Positions 31,929 to 39,159 of a DNA stretch of 41,614 bases are shown one piece after another. How positions within the stretch are numbered: the stretch's first letter is position 1; every line of letters starts with the position of its first letter. Both the position numbers and the translations under genes were made by a program. The notes under the pieces are model-generated. The model had not been told where the DNA came from, did not search any database, and worked only from the letters and a program-made list of their open reading frames with translations. Source of the DNA: Archangium sp. (GTDB taxonomy: Bacteria; Myxococcota; Myxococcia; Myxococcales; Myxococcaceae). The stretch is taken from the NCBI GenBank assembly GCA_030695565.1, contig JAUYRZ010000093.1, forward strand, positions 1-41,614. The letters run 5' to 3'.

Positions 31929-32462
31929 TCAGTCGGTGCGCATCACTCCGACGAACGGCAGGTTGCGGTACTTCTCGCCGTAATCCAGCCCGTAGCCGAC
32001 CACGAAGCGGTCTTCGATCACGAAGCCCTTGTAGTCGATCTGCACCTTCACCTTCGCGCGCGACGGCTTCTCCAGCAGCGTGGCGACCTTCACCGACGCC
32101 GGGTGCCGTGCACCCAGGTTCTCCAGCAGGAACTTCATCGTGAGGCCCGTATCGATGATGTCTTCCACGATGATCACGTGCCGCCCGTGCATGGGCTTGG
32201 TGAGATCGTTGGTGATGCGCACCTCACCGGTGGTCTCCGTGCCGCCCTGGTAGCTGGAGACGCCCATCAGCTCGAGAGTGATCGGCAAGTCGACGTGCCG
32301 CGCGAGATCGGTGAGGAAGAAGATCGACCCCTTCATGATGCCGACGAGGGTCAGCGCCTTGCCCTGATAGTCCTTCGTGATCTGCGCGCCCAACTCGGCG
32401 ACGCGCGCCTGGATCGTCGCTGCGGACAACAACTCTTCGACTGAGGTCTCGTGGAAAGGCAT
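31929..32462 (-). CDS. hpt: Hypoxanthine phosphoribosyltransferase
   Basis: This enzyme makes IMP or GMP from hypoxanthine or guanine and PRPP. The 177-aa length matches bacterial Hpt. Diagnostic parts are LVGIMKGSIFFLTDLARHV (substrate loop), VIIVEDIIDTGLTMKFLLEN (PRPP-binding motif, with the two acidic residues VEDIID) and FVVGYGLDYGEKYRNLPFVG (purine-binding C-terminal loop). The ATG at 32462 is preferred because AAGGA lies 5 nt upstream; a TTG at 32477 overlapping the upp stop would add five residues. It is the last gene of the salvage run. Confidence 0.95.
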   Translation of the reverse strand: MPFHETSVEELLSAATIQARVAELGAQITKDYQGKALTLVGIMKGSIFFLTDLARHVDLPITLELMGVSSYQGGTETTGEVRITNDLTKPMHGRHVIIVEDIIDTGLTMKFLLENLGARHPASVKVATLLEKPSRAKVKVQIDYKGFVIEDRFVVGYGLDYGEKYRNLPFVGVMRTD

Positions 32463-32473
32463 CTGCGTCCTTT

Positions 32474-33289
32474 TCAAACGTACGCGTTGTTCATCACTTC
32501 GCCCATGCCGCCGCCGCCGGGCACGATGTACTGGCGATCATCGAGGCCGCGCTCCTTTTCCCAGAGTTCGCCGGGCGCCGTGCTGAGCACCTCCGGCGGG
32601 GAGAGCCCGCGATCGAGCCGCAGCGCGTAGAGAATGGTGTCCGGGTGATCCGTGGTCAGCCGCTTCACGAACTCGGGCGTGACGATCAGGTTCACGCAGA
32701 TGACCTTGCGGATCTTCCCCGGCACCTTGTGCTTGTACATGTTGATCGCCGTCGACAGCGAGCTGCCCGTCGCGCCCATCGGATCAGGGAAGATCACCAT
32801 CGCGTTGTCGACGTCGCCGCCGATCTTCGAGCCGCCGATGTTGCTGCCCACCACGTGATCCTTCGCGTCGAGCTCACGGCTCATGATGATGTGATCCTGC
32901 CGCACCAGGCGCGGGTTCAAGATCGTGTTGAGCAGATCGTAGGTGACCTGGCTGGGCAGCGTGCCCGCGCGCGCGATGTTCACCGAGATGGCGCGCACTT
33001 CAGGGTCGAGGATCTCGCCCTGGTAGATGCCACGCGGCGTGTACTGGATCATGCGCGAAGGAATCGTGACCTGGCGCCTTGGGAACTCGTGGTTCACCAC
33101 CATGGTGATCAGATCCGCGTACAGCGTGCGCACCAGCGTGTTCACCGCCGGCTGCTGCGTGTCTTTCGCGCACAGCGACGCGAGCAGAGACAGCAGGTAC
33201 GGGTTGCCCACCAGGTGCACGTTGGGGCCGTAGAAGTGCTTCAGTTCAGACAGCGCGTAGGGGACGTTTTCGTAGAGGGAATCGCGCAT
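32474..33289 (-). CDS. upp: Uracil phosphoribosyltransferase
   Basis: The enzyme converts uracil and PRPP to UMP. The 271-aa product carries NAMVIFPDPMGATGSSLSTA, the family PRPP-binding region (consensus DPMLATGGS, here DPMGATGSS). The C-terminal YIVPGGGGMGEVMNNAYV fits the uracil-binding GYIVPG segment but differs from the usual GDAGDR. It is longer than E. coli Upp (208 aa), with an extra N-terminal region including YGPNVHLVGNPYLLSLLASL. The ATG at 33289 was chosen because the upstream frame (to 33361) overlaps tdk. It lies 8 nt after tdk and 11 nt before hpt. Substrate is inferred from family resemblance; this is a divergent form. Confidence 0.87.
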   Translation of the reverse strand: MRDSLYENVPYALSELKHFYGPNVHLVGNPYLLSLLASLCAKDTQQPAVNTLVRTLYADLITMVVNHEFPRRQVTIPSRMIQYTPRGIYQGEILDPEVRAISVNIARAGTLPSQVTYDLLNTILNPRLVRQDHIIMSRELDAKDHVVGSNIGGSKIGGDVDNAMVIFPDPMGATGSSLSTAINMYKHKVPGKIRKVICVNLIVTPEFVKRLTTDHPDTILYALRLDRGLSPPEVLSTAPGELWEKERGLDDRQYIVPGGGGMGEVMNNAYV

Positions 33290-33297
33290 GGTTGAGG

Positions 33298-33906
33298 TCA
33301 CCGGCTGAAGAGTTCGAGGTTCTGAGGAGGCGTGGCTTCGACGGGCGTGGGCACGTGGCACTTGCGGCAGCGCGCCTCGTAAGCGCCGGCAGCACCGACC
33401 ACCACGCGCTCGGAAGAATCAGACAGGCGCTGGCTGCGGTTGGCGGGGTTGCCGCACACCACACAGATGGCCAGTTCCTTGGTGACGTACTCGGCCACCG
33501 CGAGCAGCTGGGGCATCGGCTCGAAGGGTTTGCCCTGGTAGTCCTGATCGAGACCCGCGCAGACCACCCGCTTGCCTTGCGCGGCGAGCGCTTCGACCAC
33601 CGCGATGATCTCCATGCCGAGGAACTGCACCTCGTCGATGCCCACCACTTCGGTGTCTGGCTTCACTGCTTGAAGAATCTGATCCGCCCGCGCCACGGGT
33701 GTCGCCACGATCTTCAACTGCGAGTGGCTGACCACCGCGAGCTCGTCATACCGGTTGTCGATCTGCGGCTTGAAGACCTGGATCTTCTGCTTGCCGTAGA
33801 GCGCCCGTTTGAGCCTCCTGATCAGCTCTTCGGTCTTGCCGGAGAACATGGAGCCGCAGATGACTTCGATCCACCCGATGTCTTTGGGGAACTGATGCAT
33901 CGTCAC
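33298..33906 (-). CDS. tdk: Thymidine kinase
   Basis: This type II thymidine kinase phosphorylates thymidine or deoxyuridine with ATP. The 202-aa length is typical. The P-loop is GSMFSGKTEELIRRLKRA, the Walker B-like region is EVVGIDEVQFLG, and VCAGLDQDYQGKPFEPMPQL is the family signature. A zinc site of two CxxC pairs follows (CVVCG and CRKCH). The GTG at 33906 overlaps the NUDIX stop in GTGA; an ATG two codons later (33900) is equally possible. It sits between the NUDIX and upp genes, which fits pyrimidine salvage. Confidence 0.95.
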   Translation of the reverse strand: MTMHQFPKDIGWIEVICGSMFSGKTEELIRRLKRALYGKQKIQVFKPQIDNRYDELAVVSHSQLKIVATPVARADQILQAVKPDTEVVGIDEVQFLGMEIIAVVEALAAQGKRVVCAGLDQDYQGKPFEPMPQLLAVAEYVTKELAICVVCGNPANRSQRLSDSSERVVVGAAGAYEARCRKCHVPTPVEATPPQNLELFSR

Positions 33907-34310
33907 GAATCCAGGTCGAGCAGCTTCGCCAGCGTGCGCGCGTCTGCGGGGGGAAACTGAAACTGGCCCATCTCGTCGAGCGAGGCCCAGCGGTGATCGT
34001 TCACCACCCGGTGGCTGACCTCTTGATCGGAGTGCGCGAGCTTGCAGTGAAAGACGCGGAACTCGACCGAGTAGGTGTCGTACTCGTGGCTGGTCACCAT
34101 CGCCTCTTCGTCGACGATCACGTCGATGCCCAGCCGCTCTTCGAGCTCACGGTGCAGCGCATCGGCGTCGCGCTCGCCTTCGTGCACCCGACCGCCGGGG
34201 AACTCCCACAGCAGGGGCAACGAGGCGGTCTTGGAGCGCTGGGTGATCAAATAGCGGCCCGGCTCGCGCTCGAGCATGGCTCCCACGACGCGGATCTTGC
34301 GGCGGTTCAC
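33903..34310 (-). CDS. MutT-like NUDIX hydrolase
   Basis: The 135-aa protein has a full NUDIX box, GGRVHEGERDADALHRELEE plus RLGI, matching Gx5Ex7REUxEExGU. It also has VGAMLEREPGRYLITQR at the start and WEFPGGRV before the box, as in MutT-type 8-oxo-dGTP or general (deoxy)nucleoside triphosphate pyrophosphohydrolases. The ending WASLDEMGQFQFPPAD also fits the MutT/CTP-pyrophosphohydrolase group. It overlaps tdk by 4 nt and lies 27 nt after nadD. Nucleotide-pool cleaning suits the salvage context; the exact substrate cannot be read from sequence. Confidence 0.9.
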   Translation of the reverse strand: MNRRKIRVVGAMLEREPGRYLITQRSKTASLPLLWEFPGGRVHEGERDADALHRELEERLGIDVIVDEEAMVTSHEYDTYSVEFRVFHCKLAHSDQEVSHRVVNDHRWASLDEMGQFQFPPADARTLAKLLDLDS

Positions 34311-34337
34311 GAGGCGTCGCGTAGCAGAACGAACGGG

Positions 34338-34892
34338 TCAGCGCAGCCCGTAAAGACCCCGGGTACGCGCGACCTCCAGGGCCCTCCGCGGCACCAGCTC
34401 AGCAGGCGATTCCCCCGCCTCGAAACGTTTGCGGATCTCGGTCGAGGACACCTCGGCCATCGGAGGCCCGAGCGCCCGCGCAGCGGGGTAGCCCGCCCGG
34501 TGCAGCACCGTCACCTCGACCATCGCCTCGATGCGATCCCACGACTTCCACTTGGGCAGATCACCCAGGATGTCCGAGCCAATCACCCAGCGAAACTTCA
34601 CCCCGGGATGTTTCGGCAGCAGCCACTCCAGCAGCTCGATGGTGCGCCCTTCCCCACCCACCTCGGCCTCCGCACGACTGACCTGGAGCCACGGCCCCAC
34701 GTCGAGCGCCATCGCCTCGCACATGGCCACCCGGTCGCCGAACGGCTCGAGCGGTTTGCCGAAGGGGTGATTGAAGCTGGGCAACAACCACACCTCGTCA
34801 CAACCCAGCGTGGTGCGCAGGTAGAGCGCGGCCATCAGGTGCCCGACGTGCGGCGGGTTGAAGGAGCCTCCGAGGAGCGCGATCTCCTTCAC
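34338..34892 (-). CDS. nadD: Nicotinate-nucleotide adenylyltransferase
   Basis: NadD joins ATP and nicotinate mononucleotide in NAD synthesis. The 184-aa product starts MKEIALLGGSFNPPHVGHLM, the nucleotidyltransferase GxFxPxHxGH motif, and has WVIGSDILGDLPKWKSWDRI and EVSSTEIRKRFEAGESPAEL (consensus SSTxIR). The length is slightly short but normal. It begins 1 nt after the stop of the phosphoesterase-like gene, so translation is coupled. In many genomes nadD is near rsfS or proA; here the partner genes are salvage enzymes. Confidence 0.95.
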   Translation of the reverse strand: MKEIALLGGSFNPPHVGHLMAALYLRTTLGCDEVWLLPSFNHPFGKPLEPFGDRVAMCEAMALDVGPWLQVSRAEAEVGGEGRTIELLEWLLPKHPGVKFRWVIGSDILGDLPKWKSWDRIEAMVEVTVLHRAGYPAARALGPPMAEVSSTEIRKRFEAGESPAELVPRRALEVARTRGLYGLR

Positions 34893-34893
34893 C

Positions 34894-35568
34894 TCACTTC
34901 ACCGAGATCTTCGTCTTGCCGCCGCCCAGCTGAATCGGCATGCGATCGATCACGGCCTTGCCGTCGAGCGTGAAGGCAGAGAACACCACCTGCCGCTCCA
35001 CCATCTCCAAAAGCCCCACCGTGGGCTGTTTGCCCGTCAGCCGGCCCGGGGTGATGAACGTGCGCGGGCCCACCTTCACCACGCGCGGCTCGGCATCTTT
35101 GCCGTGCACCAGCACGATGGCGTTGAGCATGTCCTCCTTGTCGAGGTCGTTCTTGTCGTGCACCAGGCAGCACAACGAGTCGCCCAGCATCTCCAGCACC
35201 TTTCGGGGCACCGCGGTGTCGGCGTAGGCGAGCGAACCCTTCTCGGGCGCGCGGAGAATCTTGTCCTTCATCTGCGTGAGCTCTTCGATCTCGCGCACCT
35301 GCTCGTGGGCCGTGCCGAAGGCCGCGGGGCGATCGACCTGGCTCAGGCCGATGAGGTAGTTCCGCACGTCTTCGAGGAAGTCTTCGCCGCTGTAGTCAGA
35401 CTTCGCTTTGACCTCGGCACGTTTCCACTTCACCCACTCGTCGAGGTCGGAGAACTTGCCGCCCGCGAAGAGGAATCGCCGCGCCCCCTTCGAGGCAAGG
35501 AACTTCAGCGCCGCGTCGAACGCGGTCAGGTCACCATCGCTGTCTGAGAAGACGCCGATTGAAACCAT
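34894..35568 (-). CDS. Degenerate metallophosphoesterase-like protein
   Basis: The 224-aa product has the outline of a YfcE/calcineurin-like phosphoesterase: MVSIGVFSDSDGDLTAFDAA, LKFLASKGARRFLFAGG, and the C-terminal FITPGRL plus GLLEMVERQVVFSAFTLDG. The metal residues are altered. Where the family has DxHG, this has DSDG, and the GD/GH positions read GGK. The middle (about 50-150) is helical and includes DKNDLDKEDMLNAIVLVHG. It probably has no phosphoesterase activity. Its start is 3 nt after the NamZ-type gene and its stop 1 nt before nadD. The family link is by eye; it may be a distinct family that merely resembles it. Confidence 0.8.
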   Translation of the reverse strand: MVSIGVFSDSDGDLTAFDAALKFLASKGARRFLFAGGKFSDLDEWVKWKRAEVKAKSDYSGEDFLEDVRNYLIGLSQVDRPAAFGTAHEQVREIEELTQMKDKILRAPEKGSLAYADTAVPRKVLEMLGDSLCCLVHDKNDLDKEDMLNAIVLVHGKDAEPRVVKVGPRTFITPGRLTGKQPTVGLLEMVERQVVFSAFTLDGKAVIDRMPIQLGGGKTKISVK

Positions 35569-35571
35569 CGC

Positions 35572-36747
35572 TTAGGGATAAAGAGCATAGCGTCGCCTCA
35601 GCGGCTCGAAAGAGCGCAACTGGCCCTCAAACCCATCGAACAGCGAATCGAGCGATTGGCCCGATTCGATGCCCTTTCGGACCTGATCCGTGCCGCACAG
35701 CAGATCGAACGCGGGGACGTCGTCGACGAACTCGTAGGCGTCATCGCGCCAGGCGAAGTCTTTGCCGCCCAGCTCGAAGCAGGCCTGGAAGATGGCCACG
35801 CCCGTTCTCAGGGGGAGAAACGCCTGCGCATCCGTCACGTGAATGAACGCGCCTTCACATGATTGGCCCTTCCACTTGTCGAAGGTGGGGGTGAACGCGC
35901 AGGGGCGAAACGTCACCCCGGGCAGCTTCAGGGCCTGCAGCTTCTCGGCGACCTCGTACGACTTGAGGTACGGCGCACCGAACTGCTCGAACGGGCGGCA
36001 GGTGCCCCGGCCCTCCGACACGTTGGTGCCTTCGCCCAGGCACATGCCCGGGTAGACCAGCGCGGTGTCGGTGGTGGGCATGTTGGGCGAGGGCGGAATG
36101 AAGGCGCGCCCACTGGCCTGCCAGGACGCACCTCGGGTCAGGCCTTCCACCGGCGTCACGTGGAGCTCGACGTCGATCTGCTCCTGAGCCTTGAGCAGCT
36201 TCGCGATCTCCCCGGCCGACATGCCGTGGCGGGTGGGCAACGCGTAGAGCCCCACGAAGCTGCGGTACTTCTCGCCGACCAGGTTGCCTTCGGTGAGCGA
36301 GAGGCCGATCGGGTTCGGCCGATCCAGCACGTGGAACGTGAGCTTCGCCTTCGCCGCCGCCTTCATCGCGAGCGCCATCGTGTAGATGTACGTGTAGTAG
36401 CGGCTGCCGACGTCCTGGATGTCGAAGACCAACGCGTCGAGCCCGGCGAGCCATTCGGCGCGCGGGGTCAACGACTCGAAGGTGTGACCGTAGAGGCTGT
36501 AGACCGGCACGCCGGTGCGGCGATCACGCGCCACGTCGTCGACCGCCACCATGTACTGCGCCTCGCCGCGCACGCCGTGCTCGGGGCCGAACAACGCGCC
36601 CAGGGTCACGCCGGGCGCCTCGTGCAGCAGATCGATCAAGTGCACGAAGCGGGAGTCGACGCTGGTGGGGTTGACGATCGCGCCGACCCGTTTGTCCTTC
36701 AGCGCCGCGAAGCCGTTCGCCGACTGCACATCGATGCCGAAACGCAT
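35572..36747 (-). CDS. DUF1343 / NamZ-type exo-beta-N-acetylmuramidase
   Basis: NamZ enzymes release MurNAc from the non-reducing end of peptidoglycan fragments. The 391-aa protein has the family landmarks GAIVNPTSVDSRFVHLIDLL, ALFGPEHGVRGEAQ (the GPEHG Glu is likely catalytic, by analogy with characterised NamZ), FDIQDVGSRYYTYIYTMALA, HVLDRPNPIG and PGMCLGEGTNVSEGRGT. No signal peptide is seen, so it may act in the cytoplasm or be exported otherwise. The ATG at 36747 has AAAGG 6 nt upstream; a GTG at 36750 overlaps the TPR gene stop (GTGA). The next gene follows 3 nt after its stop. Function rests on family knowledge. Confidence 0.9.
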   Translation of the reverse strand: MRFGIDVQSANGFAALKDKRVGAIVNPTSVDSRFVHLIDLLHEAPGVTLGALFGPEHGVRGEAQYMVAVDDVARDRRTGVPVYSLYGHTFESLTPRAEWLAGLDALVFDIQDVGSRYYTYIYTMALAMKAAAKAKLTFHVLDRPNPIGLSLTEGNLVGEKYRSFVGLYALPTRHGMSAGEIAKLLKAQEQIDVELHVTPVEGLTRGASWQASGRAFIPPSPNMPTTDTALVYPGMCLGEGTNVSEGRGTCRPFEQFGAPYLKSYEVAEKLQALKLPGVTFRPCAFTPTFDKWKGQSCEGAFIHVTDAQAFLPLRTGVAIFQACFELGGKDFAWRDDAYEFVDDVPAFDLLCGTDQVRKGIESGQSLDSLFDGFEGQLRSFEPLRRRYALYP

Positions 36748-38177
36748 CACTTGCCTTTCTTCTTCGCTCCGAGCTCGAACTCGAACACCGGCTCACTCTT
36801 CTGCTTCGAGTACTCCGCGTCGCGCAGCCCGAAGTACACGTGGCCGAGCAGGAGCGGATCTTTGAGCGTGTCTTCGAGCACGTCGACACCTTCTGCCACG
36901 CCCTCCTTCGAGATGCGGGCGCGCAGCTTGTACTTGCCCTCGAGCGCCCGGTTGGCGAGCTTGCGCTCATCGAAGAACTTTCCGAGTGACGCCTGCACCG
37001 ACCAGTACACGTTGGTCGGAGCGCCCTTCGCCTTCTTCTTCGGCAGCTTGAAGTCGGCCTCGAGCTTCTCGACGGCGGCGCGGCTCTCGGTGCGCGTGGG
37101 GTCGATGGCCACGGCCTTGCGGTATTCCTCGAGCGCTTCGTGGAGCGCACCCGCAGCCATGCGAAGGCGGGCGATGGCTTCGTGCGCTTCGACCCGTTTG
37201 GGATCGCGGGCGAGCGCCTCGAGCCACTGGCCTTCAGCGCCTTCGAGATCTTTGCGCGCGAATCGAAGCTCGGCGATGCGCAGGTTGGGAACCGGGTTCT
37301 TCGCGTCGACCGCCGCGATGGTCTGAAGGATGCGCTCTTCACCTTCCACGTCGTTCAGCTCACGGTACAGGCCCGCGAGACGCTCGAGCACCGGGAGCTC
37401 TGGGTTGCCCAGACGCACCAGCCGGTCGTATTCCTTCGCGGCCGCGGCCTTGTCGCCCGCTTCGTAGCGGAGCTGAGCCAACATGGTGCGCGCTTCCCGA
37501 TCTTTCGGGCGCAGATCGGCGAGCGCCTGTGCAGCGATCACCGTCTCGGGGTCCTTTGCTTCCTGCGAGAGCTTCACCAGCACCGCCAGGGCGGAGGGCT
37601 GCTCGGGCTGCGCCTTGATCGCCTTGCGCAGCTCGACCCGCGCTTCGTCGCTCTTGCCTTCGGCAGCCAGGGTCAGACCAAGGCCGGCACGGGCGAAGGG
37701 ATCTTCTGTGAGGGCCAGCGCGGCCCGGTATTTTTGCTGCGCGAGCGCGTAGTCCTGCTTCACGCGCGCGACGTCGCCCAGGCCGATCAGCGCCGGGTAG
37801 AACTTCGGGTCTTTCTTGAGCACCGCCTCGAACTCGGTCCGCGCCAGATCGCTCATGCCCTTCCAGTGCGTGTAGATGCGGCCCATGCCGTACCGAACCC
37901 ACGGGTTGTCGGGGAAGATCGTGGCGATCGCCTTGAGCTGATTCCACGCGTCGTCGCTGGGCAGCGTGCACCAGGCCACGAACACGCGCGGCATGGCGTC
38001 ACCGGGTTTGGCGCGCGCCGCGTCCTGGTACTTCATACGCAGCGTATCGACGGTGCCGCGGTAGCTCGCCGCTTCGATCTTCTGAAGCTCGGCCATCGTC
38101 GGCGCGACGGGAGGCAGGACCTCAGGAGCCGCTTGCGCAACGCTCGCGACCAACAGGACGGTGACCAACACTCTCAC
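36747..38177 (-). CDS. Secreted TPR protein with AgmX/TonB-like C-terminal region
   Basis: The 476-aa product starts with a signal peptide (MRVLVTVLLVASVAQA then APEV). About eight TPR motifs follow (for example ARTEFEAVLKKDPKFYPALI, AVAIDPTRTESRAAVEKLEA). The final 85 residues, including KYKLRARISKEGVAEGVDVL and TLKDPLLLGHVYFGLRDAEY, resemble the TonB-like C-terminal domain seen in myxobacterial AgmX-type proteins, but this is inference. The open frame extends to 38336 as non-coding sequence. The GTG at 38177 is the first start that gives the signal peptide; no SD is evident. Its stop overlaps the NamZ-type gene, so it leads the salvage run. Role unknown, likely an envelope scaffold. Confidence 0.86.
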   Translation of the reverse strand: MRVLVTVLLVASVAQAAPEVLPPVAPTMAELQKIEAASYRGTVDTLRMKYQDAARAKPGDAMPRVFVAWCTLPSDDAWNQLKAIATIFPDNPWVRYGMGRIYTHWKGMSDLARTEFEAVLKKDPKFYPALIGLGDVARVKQDYALAQQKYRAALALTEDPFARAGLGLTLAAEGKSDEARVELRKAIKAQPEQPSALAVLVKLSQEAKDPETVIAAQALADLRPKDREARTMLAQLRYEAGDKAAAAKEYDRLVRLGNPELPVLERLAGLYRELNDVEGEERILQTIAAVDAKNPVPNLRIAELRFARKDLEGAEGQWLEALARDPKRVEAHEAIARLRMAAGALHEALEEYRKAVAIDPTRTESRAAVEKLEADFKLPKKKAKGAPTNVYWSVQASLGKFFDERKLANRALEGKYKLRARISKEGVAEGVDVLEDTLKDPLLLGHVYFGLRDAEYSKQKSEPVFEFELGAKKKGK

Positions 38178-38332
38178 CGGGCTAGCGAAGAACGGGACGG
38201 CGCCAGACGCAACTAAAGGCTTCGGCTGAAACAGGTGGAGGCCCCCACGCCGGTCTCCCCGAGAGAAGTCGAGGGGGCAGTTGCCGCGCGAAGCAGAGGT
38301 GACAGCTCGACTTCGCTCGATGCGAACGGTGC
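38178..38332. other. Gap between the two TPR genes
   Basis: No gene or repeat is supported here. It may hold the promoter of the NamZ/nadD/salvage run, but no clear promoter motif was seen by eye. Confidence 0.4.
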
Positions 38333-38995
38333 TCATCGGCTGCTCGGTTTGAGCTCGCGCAGCTGCCGAGCGGGTGGATCGATGGTTTGACGGAGCTTCT
38401 GCGCCTCACCGCTGCGGCCCTGAGAATCAAGCAGCGCCAACAGCTTCCTCCCCGCGAGCACCTTGAGAGGCCCGACCATCAACAGGGCCCTCAACTCCTT
38501 CTCAGCTCCCGCTGCGTCACCCGACCTCATCAACGCCTCGGCCAGCTGCAGCCGCGCACCGTTCGCGTCGGGGTGCGCCGCCACGTACGGCCGCAACAAC
38601 CGGGCGGCCCCGGCGTCATCGCCCTCGGCACTCAACACACCCGCCAGCCGAACCTGGGCATCGGCGTAGCCCTCGCGCAGCACCAGGGCCACCTCGAGCG
38701 CCCGCCGCGACTCGTTGCGCCGACCTGCTTCATCCGCTGCGAGCGCAAAGAGGTAGTGGGCGCGCGGGTTCTCAGGAGCCAATGAACGGGCGATGTCGAG
38801 CTGCTCGAAGGCCTGCTCCGAGGCGCCTTGTTTGAGCTGCAGCCGGCCGAGCTCCACCCGGGCCATCGCCCAGCGGGGATCGCCGGCCACCGCGATCTGC
38901 AGCAGGGCCAGAGCGGCGCCGTCTTCGCCGTTCTGCTCCAGCGACTGCGCTTGTTCGAGCGGAGAGGCGGCGAGAATGAGCAGGAGCGCCAGCAT
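38333..38995 (-). CDS. TPR protein with short hydrophobic N terminus
   Basis: The 220-aa product begins MLALLLILAASPLEQAQSL, a short signal peptide or uncleaved anchor, followed by five to six TPR units (ALALLQIAVAGDPRWAMARV, AFEQLDIARSLAPENPRAHY, ARLLRPYVAAHPDANGARLQ). It is likely periplasmic and a protein-protein adaptor. It lies upstream of, and on the same strand as, the larger TPR gene with a 155-nt gap, so they may share a transcript or a role. It diverges from mutS2. Nothing in the sequence names its partner. Confidence 0.85.
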   Translation of the reverse strand: MLALLLILAASPLEQAQSLEQNGEDGAALALLQIAVAGDPRWAMARVELGRLQLKQGASEQAFEQLDIARSLAPENPRAHYLFALAADEAGRRNESRRALEVALVLREGYADAQVRLAGVLSAEGDDAGAARLLRPYVAAHPDANGARLQLAEALMRSGDAAGAEKELRALLMVGPLKVLAGRKLLALLDSQGRSGEAQKLRQTIDPPARQLRELKPSSR

Positions 38996-39159
38996 GGGGG
39001 AGCAGACCTACAGCATTCCTCCGGGGCGGGCACTTGCCTTCGAGCCGGTCACGGGCCACAAGGCGCGCGAATGCCGCTCGTCAGGAACTCAGTGCCGCTG
39101 CGACAAGCTCCCGCATGTCGCCGCCCGATTCTCAGCTACCCGACCCGCCAGGTCCTGCC

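Noticed and set aside
39034..39159. Longer MutS2 start at 39034
   Set aside because: The added residues are Arg/Ser/Pro-rich with no MutS2 character, and family length fits the ATG at 39160.
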